Assembly: GCA_029204225.1 (NCBI GenBank)
Contig: CM055113.1
Coordinates: 23,146,405-23,210,404 of the forward strand
DNA: 64,000 bases
Reading direction: 5' to 3'
Origin: Diphasiastrum complanatum
Lineage: Eukaryota > Streptophyta > Lycopodiopsida > Lycopodiales > Lycopodiaceae
This document shows positions 54,441-64,000 of this stretch, in pieces (the stretch's first letter is position 1; every line of letters begins with the position of its first letter). The notes beneath the pieces are model-generated. The model saw only the letters and a list, made by a program, of their open reading frames with translations. It had not been told where the DNA came from and did no database searches. Made by a program: the position numbers and the translations under genes.

Positions 54441-55439
54441 AAAAAAATCGAGGAACAACCCCGAGCATTGACAAAAGTTTGTGTGACAACTTCTTTCCAG
54501 GTGGAGATATAATGAGCAAGAAGAGTTCTTCAAAGAAGGTACTTTTGGTAATCATTTTCAAAAAAGCAATTACAATGCTTTAATATGACATTATGATTCA
54601 TGATACAAACACAAAGAGTAACAATTAAGATAGTTGATCTACTAACAAATTATACAACAATGCATAGAGACAAGGACAACACTCAAGGTGTCGTCCACAT
54701 TCATTTCTTGATGTATATATTTTTGGACAATGAGTGTTCATGCCAAGATCTTAGTAGATCATACTATTTGAATGAAGACCTCTAAATGGCCATCCACATC
54801 ATCTGAAGGGCATTTGCAGGGTTAGATATAATAGTCATTAACTAGCTAACTAACTTCATTGTCATTTGACAGAGTGATCATGAGAGTTTCATCATGAAGG
54901 GACAAAGTCAAAGTTGGAAACAATGGCACACACCAATCGACCAATGTAGAGCATAAATGAAACTTAAGATGTAATGGAGCAAAATAAATAAGACAATCAA
55001 TGTATCCAATTATATCAAATGAACATCAAATTGATTGAGAATCACTTGCATAGATAATATAACAATATTGAAATGGAGTACAATCAATAAGGCTTGTTCT
55101 CTCTACCTGATGAAAGTTTATGCTCCTATTTATCCGATTCGTGAGGCTTGAATAGAGTCTTTTAGACACATTGCACACCTTGAGTCAATTGGCCCTTCAT
55201 TATGAACCCTAGAGTTAGTTTAATCTTTGTGTCACATGTGTGTCAGCCCAATGGAAAGAGGCATTTGGTCCTAGGCAGATATTTGTGAAAGTTTGTAAAA
55301 GTTATCAGTTATGTCCATGTCCTATACAAGCGAATCGGAATAATTCCTGACGTGGATAGTCGGTCACTCCAGTTGTATGTGGTTATTAGTTATGCTACGT
55401 CATTCCGAACGTGGTCGTCACAAGTAATTAAAGCCGAGT
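54441..55439. other. no gene recognised
   Basis: AT-rich. The frame at 54600-54785 (61 codons) has no motif. Confidence 0.4.
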
Positions 55440-55990
55440 GCAAGGATCTTATTACTCCTATCAATAATTTTGCATTGATCAGATTCGAATTCTACCTTAT
55501 GACCTAAATCTGTAATTCTACTTACTGATAACAGATTTGTAGAGAGATTAGGAACATATAAGACCTTTGATAGTAGTTTGAATTGATCATGCTAGAATCG
55601 CAATCTTATAGTACCTTCACCTTCAATAGTGTGAGTACTATTGTCACCAAGATGAACAAATTTCTTCGTGTTGTAAGGCATGTAGGAGTTGCACTTCAAC
55701 CTGGGGAGATGATGAAGTTGTGTTTGCTTGTTGATCAAGTTGCTTGGCTACATTCTTCGCTTGGAGAATTCGGCAATCCTTGATCTCATGGCTACGCGTA
55801 TCTAATATATTGAGGATAATAAGCGCGAAAGCTTTGCCATCCTTCGATTTTCACTTTGAGTCTTTTGTGTCGTCTTCATGTTTTACTTCTGTACCTGTAA
55901 CAACATCCCATAACTCGTTGGCGATTAGCAAGGTCTTCATCTTAGATTTCCACAAATGATAATTGGATCCATTCAGCTTGCAATAAGACC
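55440..55990 (-). pseudogene. internally deleted Ty1/copia gag-protease relic
   Basis: Minus strand from 55990: KLNGSNYHLWKSKMKTLLIA, NELWDVVTGTEV and KDGKAFALIILNI (gag start). A direct jump near 55790 leads to a LPNSPSEEC string, and near 55680 to YNTKKFVHLGDNSTHTIEGE, GTIRLRF and KLLSKVLYVPNLSTNLLSVS (protease to pre-integrase). It is a close relative of Copia-4, with most of gag and the protease active site deleted. Confidence 0.8.
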
Positions 55991-56408
55991 AACAAATCTC
56001 TAAAAGACTGAGCTAGAATGCTCAAGAGAGTTCAAGCTTGAAAGCTGATAGAGAGCTAACAACAATACTTTCTGATTGTAAATGATCTGCTTGATAAGAG
56101 CGCAGGAAGTGTCGTGTAATAACACTCAGCCCCTTCACATCCACAATGTTGATTCAAGACTTCTGAACTTGATCATTGATCATTGATAATGAGATGTATG
56201 AACAGTTGATTCATATTAAGTAATTAGGTCATCAAATGCGATTGCTAGTTGGCTGGTGTCCGCTGGCATTCATCCAGTTCCTTCTCATTGATTGCTGATA
56301 AGCAGTGGAAATTGGACGTAAACAGTCTATCTGCTTACAAAGAGCTAATGCCACTTAGCAAGATTTGATCACCATGAAGAAGACAATTTTACCAAAGTAA
56401 AGAAATGA

Positions 56409-56790
56409 GTTACTAGATCTTGCCCTCTACAAAGGAAGGAACTCTTAGGATTTTTGGATCAAACACTACACATGTGACTCACACACCTCTATGACTCTCT
56501 TTCAAGCCAAACAAAACTCAACTCTTTTAGTAGAAGTGGAACAATGTGACTTAGATCTCAAAAATCACTTCTAGAACTCTCCAACAATGCCAATCACTCT
56601 AAGTTGCTAGATCTTGCCCTCTCCAAAGGAAGGAACTCTTGAAATTTTTCGATCACACTCTCCACATGTGCTTCACACACCTCTACGACACATTTTCAGG
56701 CCATTAAACATTCAAGAACTATGAGTAGGAGTGAAACAATGTGACTAGGATCTCAAAATCCTATCTAGAACTCTCAAAACCTAGATTGAC
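56409..56790 (+). repeat. 194-bp tandem duplication
   Basis: Copies start GTTACTAGATCTTGCCCTC (56409) and GTTGCTAGATCTTGCCCTC (56603). They share CAAAGGAAGGAACTCTT, CACACACCTCTA and GAACAATGTGACT/GAAACAATGTGACT. Confidence 0.85.
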
Positions 56791-56952
56791 AATGCTATCT
56801 TGAAGTTTTTCTCTACATGGCTATGATTTGGTGCTCTTTGACAAAAGTCACCAGGTTAGGTGCCCTACCTACCTTCAAACAAATGTCAATAACTCAATCT
56901 AGGGTCAACCATTTTGATTGAAATTACTTGCACCTAAATCCTTACTCAAATC

Positions 56953-57325
56953 GCTTCCAAACAAGTGCTCACTTGCTTGATTTGGTTCTACTTTGAGATC
57001 ACAACAAATACTCAAAGTGGATGGATCTCACATGTGCTTGATAACAATAGTCTGTATTGTACCTGCAATGAACCAAAAAAAATGGATTTTTAGCCGAGTT
57101 AGAACAAAATCGTATTGGAAACTAGTCGAGATCACAAATAGCTTCCAAACAAGTGCTCACTTGCTTGATTTGGTTCTACCTTGAGATCACAACAAATACT
57201 CAAAGTGGATGGATCTCACACATGCCTGATACCAGTAGTCTGTACTGTACCTACAATGAACCAAAAAAATAAACTTTTGGCCGAGTTAGAACAAAAATCC
57301 TATTGGAAACTCACAAAATCCTAAA
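56953..57325 (+). repeat. 188-bp tandem duplication
   Basis: Copies start GCTTCCAAACAAGTGCTCAC at 56953 and 57141. Both contain GAGATCACAACAAATACTCA, GTCTGTA.TGTACCT and GCCGAGTTAGAACAAAA. Highly similar. Confidence 0.88.
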
Positions 57326-57571
57326 ATCTTGATCTTTCGCTCTAACAACTTGTATGAAGCACAAACTTGAAAATCACTTAGCTACGGTGCAAGTACAAGT
57401 ACAGTAGCCTCTCACACATGTGGGAAGTACACTTGAAACTCACACACTCATTTGTACTTCAAATCTAGAAGTAATCATTTGGTTAGACTCGCCCTCTCTC
57501 AAATTGATTTTAGCATCAATGCCTTTAACAAAATGGAGAGATCTTGATCATCATCTTTGATCTTAGACTTG

Positions 57572-57583
57572 GCTCTGATACCA
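57572..57583 (-). promoter_or_regulatory. primer binding site of a further minus-strand Copia relic
   Basis: Exact minus-strand TGGTATCAGAGC next to a CA (plus TG at 57584) that would end an LTR lying above it. The internal region below (56.4-57.57 kb) is the tandem-duplicated leader; no gag follows it directly. Confidence 0.75.
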
Positions 57584-58345
57584 TGTCAAAAAATCAAAGA
57601 ATAGGACTCAATTAGATCTACAAAAGATCAATAAGAGTGATTGAAAACTTGGAATATTGATCTATCTCCAAACTAGCATCCAAAACTAGCTTTTACTTGA
57701 CAATTTTCACACATCTAAGCAAAAACAATCAAAAATAATGATCAAAAGCCTTCACATGTGTGACGTATAGTAGGTGTACGGCCTTCTAACAACAAAAATG
57801 ATTACTTATCATTTCCTAAGCATTCATTCACAGCAAACATGCTTAATAGAGTGAAAAAGCTTAGATTGCTCCCAAATCAATGTCTTGCTTCTTCATACCT
57901 CAAAGTGGATCCATCATGGATTAAATACAAAATCATCATACTCTCTCTCTCTCTCAGCTAATTCCAGCACATGTGAGATAGGTCATGTGCTTATCCATAT
58001 CCACTTTGGCTAAGATTCCATTAAATTGCCACATCATCATTGGTGGCTAGTGTTGACCTTCTAGATTTCTACAAACTAGGAGATAGGTCCTACAATCTAG
58101 GAGATTTGACATTTGACTTGTATGAAAACTATATACAATGGATCTGAACTTTCTACATGATATTTCACACGTGGGGGACCACACCTACCCATGTGATATA
58201 GCATTTTCTACCACTAGAATGATGTCAAGTGGCATAACATTACTAAACTAGTTTTTGGCCAATTTAACCACTAGTCTCCAAATTAAATGAGACGTACAAC
58301 CTATATGATCTATCTATTTGACTTAGTCATAGATTTCACATGTGG
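57584..58345 (-). repeat. probable 5' LTR of that Copia relic
   Basis: Bounded below by the PBS at 57572-57583. A CT microsatellite (57939-57957) and a TATTTAAT string on the minus strand near 57925 lie in a plausible promoter position. The upper boundary is inferred from the start of the Copia-4 LTR at 58369. No second copy is in the window. Confidence 0.5.
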
Positions 58346-58368
58346 GAACAGGCTCCACACATGTCTAA

Positions 58369-59226
58369 TGTTTTGGAGAGAGGGAGATGAACGAGTTGAG
58401 AAAAGGTGTCGTATGTTAGAAACGAAAAGTAAGCTCAAAGAGGTAAGACGAACACGAACGAGATACGAACTCGAACAAGAAACGAACAAGAAACAAACTC
58501 GAACAGGAAAATGAATGATAAGCATAGCTATATTAACATAGATCTGAATGCATAACAAATAACTGTATCAGATTAAGTATATCATGAATACATGTCAATA
58601 ATGCGGTGGAGCACAAGACAATAGCCGACAAAACTGCGTGCCCTACGAAGCTTATACAATCTATAAAGGAATAAAACCTTATTGCTGACAATCAAGAATC
58701 AATGCGCAAGGCATCTACTTCGTCTCCAGTCATCAACTCATCAACTCATTCACTCATTAACCTGAATCCACCAGTATATATACATTATATTATAGGTGTG
58801 CAGATGTGAAAAGTATAGAGTGGATGTGCTATCTGTAAGAGATCGTGGGTGGCTGCAGTCGTTGTTCAATTTGTTAGCACAGCTGCATGGGGTGAGCGTG
58901 AAAAGGGTGCGACGTCAGTCAGTGCTAAAGTGATCGTTGGTGATGACAATGTGAAAAGTGCATCACTCTTATGAGTAGTCTTAGGATTAGATTTACAAGG
59001 TGCCTTTGCTTTTAGGGCACCTTTGGCATTTTGTAAGATAGTGTCCCATTTTCGCCTGTCACCATAACGTGTGTAAAAACACAATGTCCCGATTCTTTTG
59101 CCTTTTCTTCGTCTGTGCAAATTGCGTGTAAATATGCAGATTGCGCAACAACGTTAGTAAATATGCAACATGAATGGAGGCAAATCAAAATGGGATTTAA
59201 GGAGAGTAGAGGGAATAAATCCAACA
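58369..59226 (-). repeat. Copia-4 3' LTR
   Basis: 858 bp, minus strand TGTTGGATTTATTCC (59226) to CTCTCCAAAACA (58369). From 58374 it matches 63416 onward, but it lacks a segment corresponding to 63549-63853 of the 5' LTR. The junction at 58507-58512 has the AAAATG that flanks the missing segment. Confidence 0.93.
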
Positions 59227-59237
59227 CCCCCCCTTAA
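59227..59237 (-). promoter_or_regulatory. Copia-4 polypurine tract
   Basis: Minus-strand TTAAGGGGGGG directly before the TG of the 3' LTR; primes plus-strand DNA synthesis. Confidence 0.9.
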
Positions 59238-59239
59238 TC

Positions 59240-60780
59240 TGGATCCATGAATGCCTTGATCTTCAGACTGAGCAATGCACAAAATTTGTTATGTGCATTA
59301 ACACTGAGTGCTTTCGTGAAGATGTCTGCAACCATGTCATGCATTCTGCAGTACGTTAAGCTTACCTCTCTGTCGAGAACCTTGCCCCTGATGTAGTGAT
59401 ATCTGACCTCAATGTGCTTACTCCTAGAATGAAATCTAGGGTTGGCCGATAAAGCAATAGCACTTTGGTTATCACAAAACTAAATTGTAGGGTTGTATTG
59501 ATACAGATTGATGTCTGACAGCAAATTTCTCAACCAAAACGCTTCCTTAATAGATTGAGAAGCAGCAATGTATTTTGCTTCAGTAGAAGAAAGTGCGATA
59601 GAGGTTTGCTTACGACTATTCCACGAAATAGGACCGTCGTTGAAGAAGAATGTAAATCCAAATGTGGACTTACGATTGTCTGCATCTCCTCCCCAGCTTG
59701 CATCAGAATAACCACTGAGCTGATGAAGATTGTCGTTGTTGACATCTCCATAGCAGATGCACTGGTCCATGGTAGCTCAAATATACCTCATGACTCGAAT
59801 AAGAGCCTTCCAATGGGTAATGCCAAGATTAGCCATGTATTGGCTGAGTGAGCTAACAGCAAAAGAGATATATGGTCTTGTACAGACCATTGCGTACTTG
59901 AGAGATCCTAGTATCGATTGATACGGATACTCTCTCATTTGCTCCTCTTCCTGCTTGGTCTGGGGACATTGGTCCTTTGACAAATGCAGGCCTGGATCCA
60001 TTGGTGAGTGAGCTTATTTAAAATTCATCAAATTATATTTGTTAAGAACATTATGAAGATACCTTTGTTGAGTGATGTAAATCAGTCGATTTGCTCTGTC
60101 TCTGTGGATTTGAATTCCCAGACATAAGTGAGCTTTGTCCAAATCAGTCATGTCAAATTCTGAGAACAGCATCTGTTTCGAATCCTTAACCATATTGGTA
60201 TCGTTGCTGAAGAGAAACATATCATCCACATACAAGGTGATGATAATGAAGGATTGTTGCACTGACTTCAAATAAACGTTGCAATCAGCAGTGCTTGGTT
60301 TGAATCCTTGTTCAATGAGGAATGTGTTGATCCTCTGAAACCAAGCCCTAGCAGACTGTTTCAAGCCGTACAGTGCTTTGTGGAGTTTACAAACATGATT
60401 CTTCATGCCTTCCAGAACGTATCCTTCGGGTTGGATCATGTAGATATCTTCTTGTATAACTCCATTCAGATAGGTTGTTTGTACATCAAGTTGATGTACT
60501 TTGAGGTCGGCAGTTGCAGCATAAGACAAGAGCATCCGGATCAACGAATGTTTGACGACTGGACTAAAAGTCTCATTGTAGTCGACACTCGGGATCTGGG
60601 TGAATCCTTGTGCTACCAGTCTAGCCTTCCTTCGATCATTTGCTCCGTTGGCATTATATTTGATCTTAAAGATCCATTTGCAATCAATGATATTGCAACC
60701 AATACGAGCTTCGACTAATGACCATGTCTAATTCTTAATCAAAGAGGAATACTCTCTGTCCATGGCATCTCTCCAGAGAT
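59240..60780 (-). pseudogene. Copia-4 reverse transcriptase and RNase H
   Basis: From about 60780: CNIIDCKWIFKIKYNANG, RLVAQGFTQIPSVDYNETFS, VHQLDVQTTYLNGVIQED, KALYGLKQSARAWFQRI and the catalytic ITLYVDDMFLFSND (near 60230), then LCLGIQIHRD (to 60014, TAA). RNase H continues YPYQSILGSLKYAMVCTRP, HWKALIRVMRYI (stop TGA near 59776), LSGYSDASWGGDADNRKSTF, ISWNSRKQTSIALSSTEAKY and HIEVRYHYIRGKV, VADIFTKAL. Catalytic Asp residues of RT and RNase H are present. Only two or three stops interrupt about 500 codons. Confidence 0.93.
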
Positions 60781-61018
60781 CAGAGTTTGGTCGGCTAAGT
60801 GCCTCTTCGACTGTCGTCGGTTCCTGCATTAAGAGACCGGCAGACTCAGGAGTATACCTTGTGGGATGTGTGCGCACTCGGCTTGATCTTCTGGGAGGAT
60901 TCGACTGATGAACCGCTCCTGGGACTTGTTGATGAGAGCATCAACATCTTCGTCTGATTCGCTGTCTCGAAGTGGGTCGACAATACATATGCCTGAGCCA
61001 GAAGCTCGGACTGTCGTG

Positions 61019-61800
61019 TCAACGGCAGGTGATGAAGGTTCCTTGAGCAATATCCTTGCCTTTGAGGTCGACGAGCTGATCCTCGATAAAGACTGTATCC
61101 CGGCTATACAAGATTTGCTGGGTATCAGGATCGTACAACTTGTAAGTGTTATCAAACGAAGTATATCCGATCATGATGGTCTTGAGACCTTGGAAGTCCA
61201 ATTTCTTCCTTGTGTCCTTTGGGATCTGCACGTAGGCAATGCACCCAAACACTCTTAGGTTCTTCAAAGAAGGCTTAGAGCCTGTCCACACCTTGTGGGG
61301 TGTCTTGTTTGAGAGGACCTTGGTCGAACATCTGTTCTGGACGTAAGCTGTAGTGGAGACAGCTTCAGCCCAGAATCTCTTGGGCAACGATGCATGCGAT
61401 AGCACACATTTAGCAGATTCGACCAAAGTACGGTTCTTCCTCTTAACTAAGCCATTAGACTGAGGACTGTAAGGAGTGATGAATTGTTGCTCAATGCCTT
61501 GGCTTTGGCAGTACTCCTTAAACTTGATAGAGATATATTCTCCAGCGTAGTCTGACCTTGGGCCTTGATCGTCCTTCCAGTCTCCTTTTCTGCACGCTCC
61601 TTGAAGATTTTGAAGCAGTTGAAGGCTTCTGATTTCTTCTTTGTGAAGTACACCATAGTCCTTCTGGAGAATTCGTCAATAAAGGTTATAGGATACTTGG
61701 CGTCCTTCAACGAAGGATTTTTCATCGGGCCACAAATATCTGAATGTACAACATCTAGCAATCCTCTAGCAACATGTTGATGGCTTGACTTAAATGGTTT
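61019..61800 (-). pseudogene. Copia-4 integrase
   Basis: LLDVVHSDICGPMKNPSLKD, YPITFIDEFSRRTMVYFTKK and FKIFKERAEKETGRT, then a one-base shift near 61555. The other frame gives RSDYAGEYIS, a YSPQSNG string and the NRTLVESAKCVLSHAS block, continuing at 61426-61019 with RFWAEAVSTTAYVQNRCSTK, VFGCIAYVQIPKDTRKKLDF and LKTIMIGYTSFDNTYK. The D-D-E catalytic residues are all visible, split by the frameshift. A Ser/Asp-rich linker follows (to about 60830). Confidence 0.92.
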
Positions 61801-62400
61801 CCTAGTCTGTTTACCAACTAGACAGTCTTGATAGACAGGTAACTCGACCTTTTCGCGAGGATAGTCGAGATCAAGAACAATAGATTGTCTAGACATTCGT
61901 TGTATAGCAGCATGATTTAAATGACCAAGTCTATAATGCCAAAGTAAACCTTTATTCGAATGAATTGAAGTACTGAGAGCCTGACTAGAGGCAGAAAAGT
62001 AATGACTCAAGTTATACAAGTATCCATGCATCTTTCCGAGTGATAGGATCTTGCATGTCCTATCAACTACTTTACACTGATCACATTCGAACTCTATTCT
62101 ATGTCCTAGATCTGTGATTCTGTTTATAGAGAGTAGATTCGTAGATAACTTTGGTACATACAGGACTTTAGAGAGTAGCTTAGACTGATCATTTGCAAAG
62201 CATAATCTTATAGTGCCTTCACCTTTAATAGCTTGTGTGCTATTGTCGCCAAGGTGAACAAATTTCTGAGTACTGTAAGGTGTATAGGACTCGAAACAGC
62301 CAATGAGGCTAGTCATGTGTTGAGTGGCTCGGAATCCAGGAACCAAGAACTGTCGCTAGAGGCTCCTTGATGGTTGGTCATGAAGGCATCATGATCCGCT
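61801..62400 (-). pseudogene. Copia-4 protease and GAG-pre-integrase
   Basis: Minus-strand text begins WFLDS at about 62345, but a one-base deletion in the following Gly codon shifts the frame exactly at the D-S-G active site. The rest is open: ATQHMTSLIGCFESYTPYS, TQKFVHLGDNSTQAIKGEGT, VLYVPKLSTNLLSINRITDL, LLWHYRLGHLNHAAIQRMS and YQDCLVGKQTRKPF (one Cys of the HHCC-like site reads Tyr). Confidence 0.9.
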
Positions 62401-62429
62401 TCTTGAATAGTCTGTAGAGCTTCTGCAGC

Positions 62430-63257
62430 TGCATTTGCCACTTGATTCAACTGCCCTTTGTTGTTGTTCTTTGCTTGAAGTATTCGGCAGTCTTGTATTT
62501 CATGGTTGTTTCGTTTGTAGTATCTGCAGAACAGCTTCTTCTTTGTCTGCGGATTCGACTGTTCCTTGTGCTGAGCTGGTTTCTATTCTAGCTTTGATTG
62601 CTTCGGGCCTTTCTTCTTCTTCTGCTTTGTCGTGCTCTTGTTGGTGTACTACAAGGCGTGAGAATCAGCTGGGGAACTCGAGGCTTCGTTCCTTCGCGTG
62701 TCTTCCTACAACAACATAGTAATGACTCTCGAAAGAGTCAATTCTGGATGAGTCGTGATGATCATCACCCAGCTATCGTAAGAACTTGGCAAGCTTGTAA
62801 GCAGCTGCATCACTACGTCTTGATCATCTATGACAAATCCGACGGCGGCCATTTGTCTTAGCAGGTTCTTGAATTGATTAATGTGATTCTGCAGAGAATC
62901 GCCATTCGTCATCTTGAGAGAGTAGAATTTCTTCCTGAGATGTAGCTTGGAAGCTATATCTTGCACTTCGTATAGTGTGCTCAAGATGTCCCAAACTTCT
63001 TTCGATGTCTGAGCCTCGGATACATGGCCGATCTGGGTATCCGTGATGTTGAGGATGATCAGCGTGAAAGTTTTTCCATCCTTCAGCTTCCATCTGGCGA
63101 TTGTCGCGTCGTCCACTTCGGGTTTCCCTTCTGCACCTGTAACAACGTCGTACAATTCTTTTGCCATTAGTACAGTTTTCATCTTAAATTTCCACAGATG
63201 GTAATTGGCTCCATCAAGCTTGTCCATGATAGGACTGGCTTTCCCTTGAGAATCCAT
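62430..63257 (-). pseudogene. Copia-4 gag
   Basis: ATG at 63257: MDSQGKASPIMDKLDGANYH, LWKFKMKTVLMAKELYDVVT, DTQIGHVSEAQTSKEVWDIL, LHLRRKFYSLKM, INQFKNLLRQMAAVGFVIDD and MQLLTSLPSSYDSWVMIIT, 183 codons to a stop at 62706, complete for the UBN2-type gag core. In shifted frames below are a Lys/Glu-rich region and a knuckle near 62530-62486 reading CRYYKRNNHEIQDC, in which the second Cys is Tyr. Confidence 0.92.
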
Positions 63258-63400
63258 GTGGAAGAGTTAGTCTAAGTGATAGGAGAAACTATCAGTGACT
63301 TAAGTATGAAAATCTGATACCGAAAAATACAGAACAAGAAAAATTACTCTATCGGCTAGTAGAGTCTTGTACTGTGGAAGCTTATCAAGCTATGAAAATA

Positions 63401-63412
63401 GCTCTGATACCA
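63401..63412 (-). promoter_or_regulatory. Copia-4 primer binding site (initiator Met-tRNA)
   Basis: Exact minus-strand TGGTATCAGAGC, directly next to the CA end of the 5' LTR (plus TGTTGG at 63413). Confidence 0.95.
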
Positions 63413-64000
63413 TGTTGGAGAGAGGGAGATGAACGAGTTGAGAAAAGGTGTCATATGTTAGAAACGAAAAGTAAGCTCAAAGAGGTAAGACGAACATGAA
63501 CGAGAAACGAACTCGAACAAGAAATGAACGAGAAACAAACTCGAACAGAAAATGTTCGTGCGCAGTGGAACGAGCTATACGACTCTCTCCGTAAGCATGA
63601 CTACGCCTATCAGAACGAACAAAACGGTAGTGATGGGAATCACAGTCGTTCTTGATTACATAGCCAAACTTTAATAAATGAATGAAGCTCCAGAAGAATG
63701 GTTTGTCGCGAATAGTAAGACAAACTATTTGTCGCGAATGATTCGCGAAGTGCTAGATGGTGCTCGACTGATAATTAGTCGCAAATGATTCGCGAAAGAC
63801 AAGACTAAATGTTAGTCGTTTATTACTAGAAAGAACAACTAGAAAGATTAGACAAAATGAATGATAAGCATAGCAATATTAACATAGATCTGAACGCAGA
63901 AAGAACTGTATCAGATTAAGTATATCATGAATACATGTCAATAATGCGATGGCTCACAAGACAATAGCGGACTAAACCGCGTGCCCTACGAAGCTTATAC
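63413..64000 (-). repeat. Copia-4 5' LTR (incomplete at window edge)
   Basis: Matches the 3' LTR from 58374 onward, plus a 305-bp segment (63549-63853) absent there. That segment has TTCGCGAA palindromes at 63742 and 63789 and several GTCGCGAAT strings. The U3 start lies beyond 64000. Confidence 0.93.

Larger units (their letters stand above)
58369..64000 (-). mobile_element. Copia-4: nearly intact minus-strand Ty1/copia element, cut by the window end
   Basis: 3' LTR 58369-59226, PPT 59237-59227, polyprotein 63257 to about 59240, PBS 63412-63401, 5' LTR from 63413 past the window end. All domains are present in order with only a handful of lesions, making it the best-preserved element here. 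The LTRs differ by a 305-bp deletion in the 3' copy. Its relatives are the relics at 1-1025 and 55.44-55.99 kb. Confidence 0.95.

Noticed and set aside
58287..58558. Arg/Glu-rich frames at 58.29-58.56 kb
   Set aside because: They lie across the boundary of the Copia-4 LTR and are compositional.
1..64000. Endogenous pararetrovirus or other viral insert
   Set aside because: All RT sequences have Copia or Gypsy context with LTRs, integrase and PBS; no movement protein or coat protein motifs were seen.
1..64000. Bacterial or organellar origin
   Set aside because: Spliced gene with GT-AG introns, nested LTR elements with tRNA-primed sites, and no operons, rRNA or organellar genes.

Overview
The window is nuclear DNA of a land plant, packed with repeats. 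The only well-supported host gene has about a dozen GT-AG exons. Almost everything else is nested LTR retrotransposon sequence: Ty1/copia elements primed by the initiator Met-tRNA site (TGGTATCAGAGC), one Ty3/gypsy chromovirus, and gag-only non-autonomous elements. A seedless plant (bryophyte, lycophyte or fern) fits the element types and the host gene family, but the sequence does not settle the species. No rRNA, tRNA, CRISPR array or bacterial operon was seen.

Layout. 1-1025: plus-strand Copia relic. 1.46-6.34 kb: minus-strand Copia (Copia-1) between two copies of a foldback repeat. 6.76-6.94 kb: 37-bp tandem repeat. 7-15 kb: AT-rich spacer with one badly decayed Copia (9.3-10.5 kb). 15.2-16.0 kb: relic of an unidentified spliced gene. 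16.24-16.35 kb: GC-rich foldback. 17.4-25 kb: relic of a transposase-like gene, split by a minus-strand Copia (Copia-2, 20.04-24.33 kb). 25.7-28.3 kb: gag-only LTR relic and a Gypsy 3' end. 28,664-34,157: structurally complete Copia (Copia-3) with a perfect 5-bp target duplication AAGGT, nested in the LTR of a minus-strand chromovirus (to 37.86 kb). 37.86-38.30 kb: Copia fragment. 38.30-44.78 kb: large gag-only element with a long G/T-rich leader. 45.4-48.2 kb: unidentified candidate exons and a Copia relic. 49,271-54,057: host gene. 54.2-58.4 kb: repeats and relics. 58,369 to the window end: minus-strand Copia-4, nearly intact, its 5' LTR cut by the window edge.

The host gene reads as a C18orf63-like (DUF4708) protein. 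Seven 5' exons and four 3' exons join in consistent phase with consensus splice sites. One 108-bp symmetric exon is tandemly duplicated with its intron, so both copies can be spliced in frame. Inverted copies of one foldback repeat family lie on either side of the gene.

No retroelement has an uninterrupted polyprotein. Most stops and several lost catalytic residues are C-to-T or G-to-A changes, as expected of long-methylated, silenced repeats. Structural oddities are a PBS amplified in tandem in Copia-2, loss of RNase H and the integrase core in the chromovirus, and a TTCGCGAA palindrome repeated in the LTRs of three Copia families.
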